Shown piece by piece: positions 1 to 6,681 of a stretch of DNA of 20,135 nucleotides. The DNA is from Pseudomonadota bacterium. GTDB lineage: Bacteria; Pseudomonadota; Alphaproteobacteria; Rhodospirillales; 2-02-FULL-58-16. The position numbers and the translations under genes were made by a program. Every line of letters starts with the position of its first letter. Position 1 is the first letter of the stretch. Below the pieces are notes generated by a model, which was not told where the DNA came from, ran no database searches, and worked only from the letters and a program-made list of their open reading frames with translations. The stretch covers positions 1 through 20,135 of the forward strand of contig JACZWD010000012.1 in assembly GCA_022572335.1 (NCBI GenBank), given 5' to 3'.

Positions 1-324
1 TAAATAGACAACGAAGATGTCGATCCCGGGAAACGCCGTGGTGATCTTGTAGGTGGCGTAGGCGCCGACCGCCATGAAGGCGCCGGTCCCCAGGCTGAGC
101 TGCCCGGCGTATCCGGTCAGCATGTTGAGCCCGATGGCGGCCAGCGAGAAGATCAAGAACGGGATGATCACCGCCTGCAGCCAATATTCGTTGGCGACGA
201 AGGGCACGACGCCGAAGGCGATGATCAGCACCAGGGCGATGAACCAACGGTCCTGGATGATCGGAAAGACCGCCTGGTCCTGGCCGTAGCTGGTTTTGAA
301 TTGTCCCGCCTCGCGATAGAACAT
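1..324 (-). CDS. livM: Branched-chain amino-acid-type ABC transporter permease, LivM family (C-terminus off window)
   Basis: This is one of two inner-membrane permeases of a LivFGHM-type importer for branched-chain amino acids or related amides and carboxylates. The 108 visible residues start at the ATG at 324, four bases after the TAG of the livH-like gene, so the pair is almost certainly cotranscribed. Residues 28-46 and 52-69 are strongly hydrophobic membrane segments. The LivM signature follows at residues 67-90 (NMLTGYAGQLSLGTGAFMAV, then GAYA). A GAGGG stretch upstream in the end of livH can serve as ribosome binding site. The reading frame is still open at base 1, so about two thirds of the protein lies outside. 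The family call is firm; the substrate is not known and need not be an amino acid, given the acyl-CoA ligase in the same operon. Confidence 0.9.
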   Translation of the reverse strand, partial: MFYREAGQFKTSYGQDQAVFPIIQDRWFIALVLIIAFGVVPFVANEYWLQAVIIPFLIFSLAAIGLNMLTGYAGQLSLGTGAFMAVGAYATYKITTAFPGIDIFVVYL

Positions 325-328
325 GACC

Positions 329-1264
329 CTACACCCTCTCGATGATCTTTTCGCCGAACAGACCCTGCGGCCTGAACATCAGGAACGCCAATGCCAGCAT
401 GTAGGCGAACCAGCCTTCGATGGCGCCGCCGAAGGCGGGGCCCCAGTAGATTTCGGCGATCTTTTCGCCGACGCCGATGATCAGCCCGCCGACGATGGCG
501 CCGGGGACCGAGGTAAACCCGCCCAGGATCAGCACCGGCAGCGCCTTCAAGGCGATCAGCGACAACGAGAACTGGACCCCCGACTTGGCCCCCCACATGA
601 TGCCGGCGACGAGCGCCACGATGCCGGCCACCGACCACACGATGACCCAGATCGTCTTCAACGGGATGCCGACGCTGAGCGCCGCCTGATGGTCGTCGGC
701 GACGGCGCGGAGCGCCCGGCCGATGGTGGTTTTCTGGAAAAAGACGGCAAGCCCGGTGACCAGCACGGCGCCGGTCCCGGCGGCGAACAGGTCGAACTGG
801 TTCAACAGAATTCCCCCGACCTCGAACGATTGATTCGGGATGCCGACGTCCAATACCTTGACGTTCGAGCCCCAGGCGATTTGCCCGACGCCCTGGAGCA
901 GGAAATCGAGGCCGATGGTGGCCATGAACAGGATGATGCCCTCCTGGTTGATCAGGTAGCGCAGCATCATCCGTTCGATCAGCATCGCCAACACCACCAT
1001 GACCATGGCCGTAACGACGAGCGCCAGAAACACCGGCACCCCGCGCTCCATCAAGCCGACCAAGGTCAACGCCGCGAACAGCACCATGGCCCCCTGGGCG
1101 AAGTTGAAAACGCCCGAAGCCTTGAAAATGAGGACGAAACCGAGCGCCACCAGTGAATACATGACGCCGGTCAACACCCCGCTGATGACCACCTCGGCGA
1201 AAAAAACGGGGCTGTCGGCCATATCCAGGAACGGCGCCACGAAAAGGACGTCAAAAAGATCCAT
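329..1264 (-). CDS. livH: Branched-chain amino-acid-type ABC transporter permease, LivH family
   Basis: This is the second permease of the Liv-type importer, 311 residues and close to the usual family length of about 290-310. It is hydrophobic throughout with roughly eight membrane segments. It shows the LivH pattern of an early GVLTGVMYSLVALGFVLIFK helix, then SGVFNFAQGAMV, and a late GGFTSVPGAIVGGLIIGVGE segment. It lies between the LivG-type ATPase gene (22 bases upstream) and livM (4 bases downstream). The start at 1264 has only a weak purine-rich stretch upstream. An internal ATG at 1222 (MADSPVFF) would shorten the N-terminus by 14 residues and is a possible alternative, since homologues often begin near that point. 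The function follows from family membership; the substrate is inferred only in broad terms. Confidence 0.92.
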   Translation of the reverse strand: MDLFDVLFVAPFLDMADSPVFFAEVVISGVLTGVMYSLVALGFVLIFKASGVFNFAQGAMVLFAALTLVGLMERGVPVFLALVVTAMVMVVLAMLIERMMLRYLINQEGIILFMATIGLDFLLQGVGQIAWGSNVKVLDVGIPNQSFEVGGILLNQFDLFAAGTGAVLVTGLAVFFQKTTIGRALRAVADDHQAALSVGIPLKTIWVIVWSVAGIVALVAGIMWGAKSGVQFSLSLIALKALPVLILGGFTSVPGAIVGGLIIGVGEKIAEIYWGPAFGGAIEGWFAYMLALAFLMFRPQGLFGEKIIERV

Positions 1265-1286
1265 GGCCTAGGCGGTGCCCCCGAAA

Positions 1287-2078
1287 TCAGTCATGGCTGA
1301 CCCCCAGATAGGCGTCGATGACGTCCTGGTTGGCGCGCACCTCGTCGGGCGAGCCGTCGGCGATCTTGCGGCCGTAATCCAAGACGACGACCCGGTCCGA
1401 GATGTCCATGACGACGCTCATGTCGTGTTCGATGAGGACGATGGTGGTGCCGAACTCGTCGTTGACGTCGAGGATGAACCGGCACATGTCCTGCTTTTCC
1501 TCCAGGTTCATGCCGGCCATGGGCTCGTCCAGCAACAGCATGTCCGGTTCCGCCGCCAGCGCCCGGCCGAGTTCGACCCGTTTCTGCAGGCCGTAGGGAA
1601 GCCGCCCCACCGGCGTCTTGCGGATGGCCTCGATCTCCAGGAAGTCGATGACGTTTTCGACCGCCGCGCGGTGTTCCATCTCCTCGGCCCTTGCCGGCCC
1701 GAAGTAGAGCGCCTGCCAGAGGAAGTTCTTTTTCATCTTCAGGTTTCGCCCGGTCATGATGTTGTCGAGCGTCGACATGCCCTTGAACAGGGCGATGTTC
1801 TGGAACGTCCGGGCGATGCCCTGCACCGCCGCCTCGTGGGGCCGCATCTGGTGGCGGGGGACGCCCTTGAAGGTGATCATCCCTTCCTGGGGGTGATAGA
1901 AGCCGTTGATGCAGTTCAGCATCGAGCTCTTGCCGGCGCCGTTGGGGCCGATGATGGCCAGGATCTCGTGTTCCTTGACGTCGAAGCTGACCCTGTCCAG
2001 CGCCTTGACGCCGCCGAACGAGATGCTGATGCCTTCCACGTCTAACAAGACATCGCCGAACTTCCTTGCCGTGGTCAT
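1287..2078 (-). CDS. livG: ABC transporter ATP-binding protein, LivG family
   Basis: This 263-residue cytoplasmic ATPase powers the Liv-type importer. Walker A is at residues 44-52 (GPNGAGKSS), followed by a Q-loop region (ARTFQNIALF), a family-specific signature loop LPYGLQKRVELGRAL in place of canonical LSGGQ, Walker B LLLDEP and the H-loop histidine in LIEHD. The extended insertion after the Q-loop and the C-terminal AYLG motif are typical of LivG rather than LivF. It starts 12 bases after the stop of the acyl-CoA ligase gene and ends 22 bases before livH, so all four genes should share one transcript. LivF and the periplasmic binding protein are not in the window and would be expected beyond base 1. 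Confidence 0.93.
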   Translation of the reverse strand: MTTARKFGDVLLDVEGISISFGGVKALDRVSFDVKEHEILAIIGPNGAGKSSMLNCINGFYHPQEGMITFKGVPRHQMRPHEAAVQGIARTFQNIALFKGMSTLDNIMTGRNLKMKKNFLWQALYFGPARAEEMEHRAAVENVIDFLEIEAIRKTPVGRLPYGLQKRVELGRALAAEPDMLLLDEPMAGMNLEEKQDMCRFILDVNDEFGTTIVLIEHDMSVVMDISDRVVVLDYGRKIADGSPDEVRANQDVIDAYLGVSHD

Positions 2079-2090
2079 CCAGGGCGCGCC

Positions 2091-4052
2091 TTATGCCGCC
2101 GCTTCGGCCTGGGAGTCAGATAGGGGCGCCTGCCAAATCCTCAGGTCGGCGTTGATGATCCCGGTGCGCCCGTCCTCGAACGTGACCTCGGCCTCGATGG
2201 GGCAGTGGTCCTTGTCGGAATAAAGGGCGTCGATCAGGTCGGCGTACTTTTCGGCGACGATGGCGCGCCGCACCTTGCGGGTGCGGGTGAACTCGCCGTC
2301 GTCGGCGTCCAGTTCCTTATGCAGGATCAGGAAACGCTTGATCTGCGAATCGGCGAGACGGGGTTCGCCCGCCAGGTCCCGGTTGACCTTCTCCACGCAT
2401 TCCTGGATCAGGTCGTAGACCGGCTCCTGCCCGGCGAGGTCGGTATAGCCCGAGTACGCCATGTTGCGGCGCTCGGCCCAGTCGCCGACCGCCTCCAGGT
2501 CGATATTGACGAAGGCGGCGACGTAATCGCGCCCGTCGCCGAAGGTGACCGCCTCCTTGATGTAGGGAAAGAACTTGAGCTTGTTCTCCAGGTACTTGGG
2601 CGCGAACATGGTGTTGTCCTTGACCTTGCCCACGTCCTTCGCCCGGTCGATGATCTTCAGGTGGCCGTCGGCGTCGAAGAACCCGGCGTCCCCGGTGTGG
2701 ACCCAGCCGTCCCCGGTCTTGGTCTCCCGGGTCGCCTGGTCGTTCTTGAAGTACCCCATGAAGACGCCGGGACTGCGGAACAACACCTCGCCGTCGTCGG
2801 CGATCCGGATCTCCACCTCCTTGGCCGGAACCCCCACCGTGTCGGGCTTGACCTGGCCGTCGGGCTGGATGGTGATGAAGATGGAGGCCTCGGTGGAGCC
2901 GTAGAGCTGCTTCACGTTCATGCCCAGCGAGCGGTAGAAGTTGAAGATGTCCGGCCCGATCGCCTCGCCGGCGGTATAGGCGAGGCGGATGCGGCTGAAG
3001 CCGAGCACGTTCTTGAGCGGCTCGTAGACCAGCCAGCGGCCGATCCCGTAGAGCAGCCGGTCGGTCAACGCCACGGGCCTGCCGTCGAGTATCTCCGTGC
3101 CCACCCGGCGCGCGTGGCCCATGAAGTAATCGAACATCCGGCGTTTGAGCCAGCCCGCGTCCTCGATGCGGATCATCACCTGGGTCAGGATGTTCTCGAA
3201 GATGCGCGGCGGAGCGAAGAAGTAGGTGACGCCGATCTCGCGCAAATCGGTGAGCACGGTATCGCCGCTTTCCGGGCAGCTGACGCAGAACCCGCCGACG
3301 TAGGACTGGGCGAAGGAGAAGAGGTTGTCGCCGACCCAGGCCATGGGCAGGTAGGCCAGGACCTCCTCGTTTTCGGTGAGGCCCTCGAGCTCGATGCCGT
3401 TGCGCGCGGTAACGATCACGTTGTCGAAGCTCAGCATCACGCCCTTGGCGCGCCCCGTCGTGCCCGACGTATAGAGGATGATGGCGAGGTCCGCGCCCTT
3501 GCCCCGGGCGACGGCGGATTCGAAAAAATCGGGGTTGTCGGCGTCGAACCCGCGTCCCTGTTCCTGGACCTCGGCGTAGGCGTGCACGAAAGGCTGGTCG
3601 TAATGGCGCAAGCCGCGCGGGTTTTTGAAGATGATGTGTTCGAGGGTCGGGCAACGGTCCTTCACCTCCAGGAGCTTGTCCACCTGCTCCTGGTCCTCGA
3701 CGACGGCGAAACGCGCCCCCACGTGCTCCACCACGTACTGAATTTCCGCCGCCACCGAATCCTGATAAACCGGCACGGGAACGCCGCCCAGTGTCTGGGC
3801 CGCGACCATGGCCCAGTAAAGCTGCGGCCGGTTGTCGCCGGCGATGACGAGCATGTCCCCCGGCTTGAAGCCCAGGGCCGCCAGGCCACAGGCAAGGGCG
3901 CGCACCTCGTCCGCCACCGTGCCCCAGGTCCAGGACTGCCAGATGCCGTAGTCCTTCTCGCGGACCGCCGGCCGGTCGCCACGCCGCCCGGCGTTATACA
4001 GCAGCAGCTTGGGGAAGGTGTCGCAGCGCTCGACGTCGGGCCGGTCGGTCAT
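2091..4052 (-). CDS. AMP-dependent acyl-CoA synthetase (long-chain fatty-acid-CoA ligase type)
   Basis: This 653-residue enzyme of the ANL superfamily activates a carboxylic acid to its acyl-CoA via an acyl-adenylate, using ATP and CoA. The phosphate-binding loop is at residues 194-204 (YTSGTTGRAKG). Further motifs are YGSTEA near the adenine site, GWVHTGDAGFFDADGHLKI around the conserved Asp, and the hinge IDRAKDVGKVK. The C-terminal domain is complete. The frame is open to a TTG at 4223, but the ATG at 4052 is preferred: it has AGGTG a few bases upstream, and its N-terminus (MTDRPDVE, then DTFPKLLLYNA) resembles family members, whereas the upstream residues do not. As first gene of a Liv-type operon it may activate the imported substrate, an inference. 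The true substrate (fatty, aromatic or branched acid) cannot be read from the sequence. Confidence 0.93.
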   Translation of the reverse strand: MTDRPDVERCDTFPKLLLYNAGRRGDRPAVREKDYGIWQSWTWGTVADEVRALACGLAALGFKPGDMLVIAGDNRPQLYWAMVAAQTLGGVPVPVYQDSVAAEIQYVVEHVGARFAVVEDQEQVDKLLEVKDRCPTLEHIIFKNPRGLRHYDQPFVHAYAEVQEQGRGFDADNPDFFESAVARGKGADLAIILYTSGTTGRAKGVMLSFDNVIVTARNGIELEGLTENEEVLAYLPMAWVGDNLFSFAQSYVGGFCVSCPESGDTVLTDLREIGVTYFFAPPRIFENILTQVMIRIEDAGWLKRRMFDYFMGHARRVGTEILDGRPVALTDRLLYGIGRWLVYEPLKNVLGFSRIRLAYTAGEAIGPDIFNFYRSLGMNVKQLYGSTEASIFITIQPDGQVKPDTVGVPAKEVEIRIADDGEVLFRSPGVFMGYFKNDQATRETKTGDGWVHTGDAGFFDADGHLKIIDRAKDVGKVKDNTMFAPKYLENKLKFFPYIKEAVTFGDGRDYVAAFVNIDLEAVGDWAERRNMAYSGYTDLAGQEPVYDLIQECVEKVNRDLAGEPRLADSQIKRFLILHKELDADDGEFTRTRKVRRAIVAEKYADLIDALYSDKDHCPIEAEVTFEDGRTGIINADLRIWQAPLSDSQAEAAA

Positions 4053-4138
4053 CGCGCACCTGAAACGGCGGCGACCCCCGACCGGCGGAGGACAACACCC
4101 GGCGTCTCCGGCACCGTATGGGTTTCGGACAAAATCAT
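4049..4138 (-). other. Possible 29-codon leader ORF coupled to the acyl-CoA ligase start
   Basis: In the 5' leader of the ligase operon an ATG at 4138 opens a 29-codon frame, different from the ligase frame. Its TGA overlaps the ligase ATG as ATGA, the classic arrangement for translational coupling. A purine-rich AGAGGGGAGG lies just upstream; an in-frame TTG two codons on is better spaced from it (about 7 bases). The peptide begins MILSETHTVPETPG, has no recognised domain, and is Arg/Val-rich near its end. It lies downstream of the predicted promoter and so would be on the mRNA. Against it: the ligase has an acceptable ribosome binding site of its own, and short open frames are common at this GC content. 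Confidence 0.3.
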
Positions 4139-4195
4139 ACCTCCCCTCTGCCCGGGCCCTTGTTCTTGCCTTGCCGGCCCTGGGCGGATTAGCTC

Positions 4196-4223
4196 GTAAT
4201 AGTCTATCCGCGCACGGCGTCAA
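4196..4223 (-). promoter_or_regulatory. Predicted sigma-70-type promoter for the acyl-CoA ligase-liv operon
   Basis: Read on the minus strand, TTGACG (4218-4223; 5 of 6 match to TTGACA) is followed after 16 bases by TATTAC (4196-4201; 4 of 6 match to TATAAT). Transcription would begin near 4189, giving a leader of about 137 bases that contains the possible leader ORF. This is an AT-richer patch in otherwise very GC-rich DNA and lies at the expected place upstream of the operon. It is a pattern match only. Confidence 0.45.
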
Positions 4224-4475
4224 GCCGGAAGCGCCAAATAGCGTAAACGGCCGGGCGTTGCCCGCGCGTTCACGATCGCGTGGCCTGCGGGGAATTCGTT
4301 TGTGGACCGCGCGCCGGATCTTTCCGCGGATGCCGCGCGGCGAACAGGCGGCGGGAGATCGGGCGCGGGCGGCCGGGCGACGCGACGGCCCGCGGAGCGC
4401 AGCGGAGCACCGGCCCCGCCGTCCTCACGCCATGCCGAATTCCCCCTCCGACGCCCGGCGGGGCCGTTCCGCCGG
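4224..4475. other. Gene-free, GC-rich spacer between the ligase operon and the SDR gene
   Basis: About 250 bases separate the operon promoter from the 3' end of the SDR gene. No supported gene is seen. A stem CCGGCGG/CCGCCGG (4455-4461 with 4469-4475, 7-base loop) sits immediately after the SDR stop codon and could weakly stop or stabilise that transcript, but it lacks a T-run. A 10-bp inverted pair GGGGAATTCG (4289-4298) and CGAATTCCCC (4436-4445) brackets the middle and is probably chance. Confidence 0.4.
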
Positions 4476-5225
4476 TCAGGCCAGGTACATGCCGCCGTTG
4501 ACGTGAATGGTCTGGCCGGTGATGTAGGCGCCCCCGGGCAGGCACAGGTGGCGCACCATGGCGGCGATCTCGTCGGGGCGCCCCATGCGCTCTATGGGCC
4601 TGGGCGTCTGCGCCGAGCGCTGCCCGGCGGAGGCCCCGCGCACGGTGTCGATGTGCCCGGGCGCGACGCAGTTGACGGTGATCCCGTGCTCGCCCAGCTC
4701 CGCCGCCAGACCCCGGATCAGGCCCACCAGTCCCATCTTGGCGGCCAGCACGTGGACCCGGTTGCGGGTCCCCATGTGGCTGGTGCTGCCGCCGAGGGTG
4801 ATGATGGCGCCGCCGCCGGCGGCGATCATGTGGGGTACGCAGGCCTTGGCGCAGAGGAACGCGCCGTCCAGGGAGACGGCGAGCACGTCGCGCCATTCGG
4901 CGAACGATACCTCGGTGAAGGGGTGCTGGCGCCGGATGCCGGCGTTGCACACTAGGATGTCGATGCGCCCGAAGGCGTGGACGGCGGCGTCGGCCATTCC
5001 GTTCGCCGCCGCCTCGTCGGTGACGTCGGCCAGATGGGCAAGGCCCCGCCCCCCGGCGGCGGTGACTTCGCCGGCCACCGTCTCGGCGGCTCTTGCGTCG
5101 CTCAATGCATTGACCAGGACGGCCGCCCCTTCGCCGCCCAGGGCGAGGGCGATCTCGCGTCCGATGTTGCGGGCCGCGCCGGTGACCACGGCCACCTTGC
5201 CGGCCAAGGCGCCGGTTTCCTCCAT
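4476..5225 (-). CDS. Short-chain dehydrogenase/reductase family protein lacking the catalytic Tyr
   Basis: A 249-residue Rossmann-fold protein of the classical SDR (FabG-like) family, predicted cytoplasmic. It shows the cofactor loop TGAARNIG (residues 15-22), DVTD after the fourth strand, NAG (94-96), the Ser region GGSTS (145-149), Lys163 in HVLAAKMG, the NCVAPG loop and the usual C-terminal GQTIHVNGG. The Tyr of the YxxxK motif, expected at residue 159, is Val; His158 precedes it. The DNA read here is clear (CAC GTG CTG GCC GCC AAG). Some divergent SDR subfamilies share an HVxAAK pattern, so this may be a natural variant with altered chemistry rather than a dead enzyme. The start at 5225 has AGGA seven bases upstream. 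It lies 56 bases after the peroxiredoxin gene on the same strand, perhaps cotranscribed. The substrate is unknown. Confidence 0.88.
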   Translation of the reverse strand: MEETGALAGKVAVVTGAARNIGREIALALGGEGAAVLVNALSDARAAETVAGEVTAAGGRGLAHLADVTDEAAANGMADAAVHAFGRIDILVCNAGIRRQHPFTEVSFAEWRDVLAVSLDGAFLCAKACVPHMIAAGGGAIITLGGSTSHMGTRNRVHVLAAKMGLVGLIRGLAAELGEHGITVNCVAPGHIDTVRGASAGQRSAQTPRPIERMGRPDEIAAMVRHLCLPGGAYITGQTIHVNGGMYLA

Positions 5226-5281
5226 CGCATGATCCTTTCAGCCGGCCCCCGCGGGCCCGCGTTTTCCCTGTGGTTCGCGGT

Positions 5282-5854
5282 TCAGGCGCGCCGGTTCTCG
5301 GACAACCACGCGATGACCTCGCCGGCGTTGCGGTCCGGCGGAAAGACCGGATAGAAGACCTTGTCGATGGTCCCGGCGGTGGCGATCAGGGTCAGCCGCT
5401 TGATCAGGGTCATCCCGGCCACCGTGAACGTGGGCAGCGCCAGGGCCTTGGCGAACGCCAGGCCGGCGTCGCTGAGCACCTCGAAGGGCACGTGCAGCCG
5501 TTCCACCATCTCCCTTTGATACTCCGTCGTCTGGGCGCTCAGGCCGTAGACCCGGGCGCCGAGGTCGGTGATCTCCCGGTGGTGGTCCCGGAACGAACAG
5601 GTCTGTGGCGTACAGCCCCGGGCGCCCGGGATGTCGTTCCAGCCCTCGGGCGGGTCCCGGTCCGGGCGTCCCGTGCACGGATAGCAATAGACCACCACGG
5701 TCCCCCGGACCGTGGACAGGTCCACCGTTCCGCCGCCGGTGGACGCGAGCGCGACGGCAGGCAGGCCGGTGCCGGTCAGGTGGTCGCACCGGCCGTCGTC
5801 GACGGGCACCGGCAGGTCGTCGGGCAGGGTGTGAAGATCGTCGCTTCGCGCCAC
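5282..5854 (-). CDS. Peroxiredoxin (AhpC/TSA superfamily, BCP/PrxQ-like)
   Basis: A 190-residue thioredoxin-fold peroxidase expected to reduce hydrogen peroxide or organic hydroperoxides. The active-site motif is GCTPQTCSFRD. Cys81 would be the peroxidatic Cys and Cys86 the resolving one, the C-x4-C spacing of BCP/PrxQ atypical 2-Cys enzymes. Between the strand VVVYCYP and this motif there is an extra loop (residues 60-79, TGRPDRDPPEGWNDIPGAR) seen in a distinct subfamily. Cys57 and Cys60 form an additional CxxC. The frame is open far upstream into the MAPEG gene, but a GTG at 5854 preceded by GGGAGG at five bases is a strong start and fixes the N-terminus (MARSDDLHTL). The SDR gene follows on the same strand. 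Confidence 0.88.
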   Translation of the reverse strand: MARSDDLHTLPDDLPVPVDDGRCDHLTGTGLPAVALASTGGGTVDLSTVRGTVVVYCYPCTGRPDRDPPEGWNDIPGARGCTPQTCSFRDHHREITDLGARVYGLSAQTTEYQREMVERLHVPFEVLSDAGLAFAKALALPTFTVAGMTLIKRLTLIATAGTIDKVFYPVFPPDRNAGEVIAWLSENRRA

Positions 5855-5876
5855 GGCATCCTCCCTGTACGGCGGC

Positions 5877-5894
5877 ACGTCCCTCTGGGGACGT
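5877..5894 (-). promoter_or_regulatory. Perfect 7-bp hairpin or operator just upstream of the peroxiredoxin RBS
   Basis: ACGTCCC (5877-5883) and GGGACGT (5888-5894) are perfect inverse complements separated by four bases. The structure lies about ten bases before the GGGAGG ribosome binding site of the GTG-started peroxiredoxin gene, so it would be in the mRNA leader or act as a dyad operator. There is no T-run, so a terminator is unlikely. Its role is unknown. Confidence 0.35.
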
Positions 5895-6018
5895 ATCGGC
5901 CGGCGCACAATCGCACGAAACGCCGCGCCGCGCCATCGGACGGTTTGGCGCGGCCGCCGCCGCTTGACGCATATGCCAATGCCGGCGTCAGTCCCGCCGC
6001 AATCCGCTTTCGAATGGC

Positions 6019-6549
6019 TCAACGGACGAAGATCAGGATGACCGCGAGGACGTACGCCGCCACTGTCGGGTAGAAGGTGGTGCCGAAGCCGAAGGCACGG
6101 CTGGCGGCTCCGCCCACATAGCCAAACCAAAAGGCCGCCCGTCCGATACAGAAAAGCGCCACGAGAAGCGGTATCACGGCTAGCTCCGTGCCCTCCAGCA
6201 GGCTTGCCAGCGCTAGGTGAGCGCCGACAGCCAGCAGGGCTTGCTCCTGCGTGTTCTGCAAGAGGCTGAGCGGGACTTTGATGCCTTTGCTCGGCTTGGT
6301 CAGACCGCCGCCCTGAATGTCCTCGGGGGAGAAGAAGCGGATATTGGCCACGCGCCCGACGGCCGCCACAAGCCAAAGAAAGACGAAGAGGTCCGCCTTG
6401 AGCGCAAAGACGAGCCGTGCGGCCGGCCCTTCGAAGGAGCCCAGCTCGAAGGGAAACCAAAGGTAGCCCACAACCAGGAAGACGGCGCTAAAAACAGCCG
6501 CCAAACCGGCCCCACGGGCCACGCCCTTCTGCTCGCTGTTCAGCTTCAT
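6019..6549 (-). CDS. MAPEG family integral membrane protein
   Basis: A 176-residue inner-membrane protein with four predicted helices (about residues 12-34, 44-66, 98-128 and 158-175). It carries the MAPEG hallmarks LQNTQEQ (97-103), AHLALAS, then GRAAFWFGYVGG (136-147) and RAFGFGTTFYPT (151-162). MAPEG proteins are glutathione-dependent transferases/peroxidases or relatives; bacterial members mostly have no assigned substrate. The start at 6549 has AAGGA about ten bases upstream, slightly long. The gene is lower in GC than its surroundings: two 60-base lines counted by hand (6121-6180 and 6241-6300) give 60% and 57%, while neighbours are near 70%. It therefore may have a different history. 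It is separated by 164 and 132 bases from its neighbours and may be transcribed alone. Confidence 0.88.
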   Translation of the reverse strand: MKLNSEQKGVARGAGLAAVFSAVFLVVGYLWFPFELGSFEGPAARLVFALKADLFVFLWLVAAVGRVANIRFFSPEDIQGGGLTKPSKGIKVPLSLLQNTQEQALLAVGAHLALASLLEGTELAVIPLLVALFCIGRAAFWFGYVGGAASRAFGFGTTFYPTVAAYVLAVILIFVR

Positions 6550-6681
6550 GGAGGTTGCCGTCCTTCGAAAGCGATTCTGCCTTCAACGACAGGGAGCCTC
6601 ATAACCTCCCCCTGTTTGTGGGACGAAACAACTAGGAGCCGCCGCCGCCGCGTGGCCACCGCCGCCTTCCCCATCCGTGGC

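Noticed and set aside
2205..4199. A 664-codon open frame on the plus strand opposite the acyl-CoA ligase gene
   Set aside because: Same reason: compositionally biased translation with no motif, opposite a clearly recognised enzyme.
4289..4445. 10-bp inverted repeat GGGGAATTCG/CGAATTCCCC bracketing a 157-bp segment upstream of the ligase operon, considered as a second MITE
   Set aside because: The repeats are short, there is no target duplication and no internal structure, and the match is within chance for a 20-kb window.
5250..5261. Palindrome CGCGGGCCCGCG between the peroxiredoxin and SDR genes, considered as a terminator
   Set aside because: The T-run (TTTT) follows it on the plus strand, while both genes are on the minus strand, where no T-run follows. 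It may be only GC-rich sequence.
5282..6460. A 392-residue reading of the peroxiredoxin frame extending into the MAPEG gene
   Set aside because: The first 200 residues are Arg/Gly/Pro-rich and overlap a real membrane protein in another frame. A strong ribosome binding site marks the GTG at 5854.
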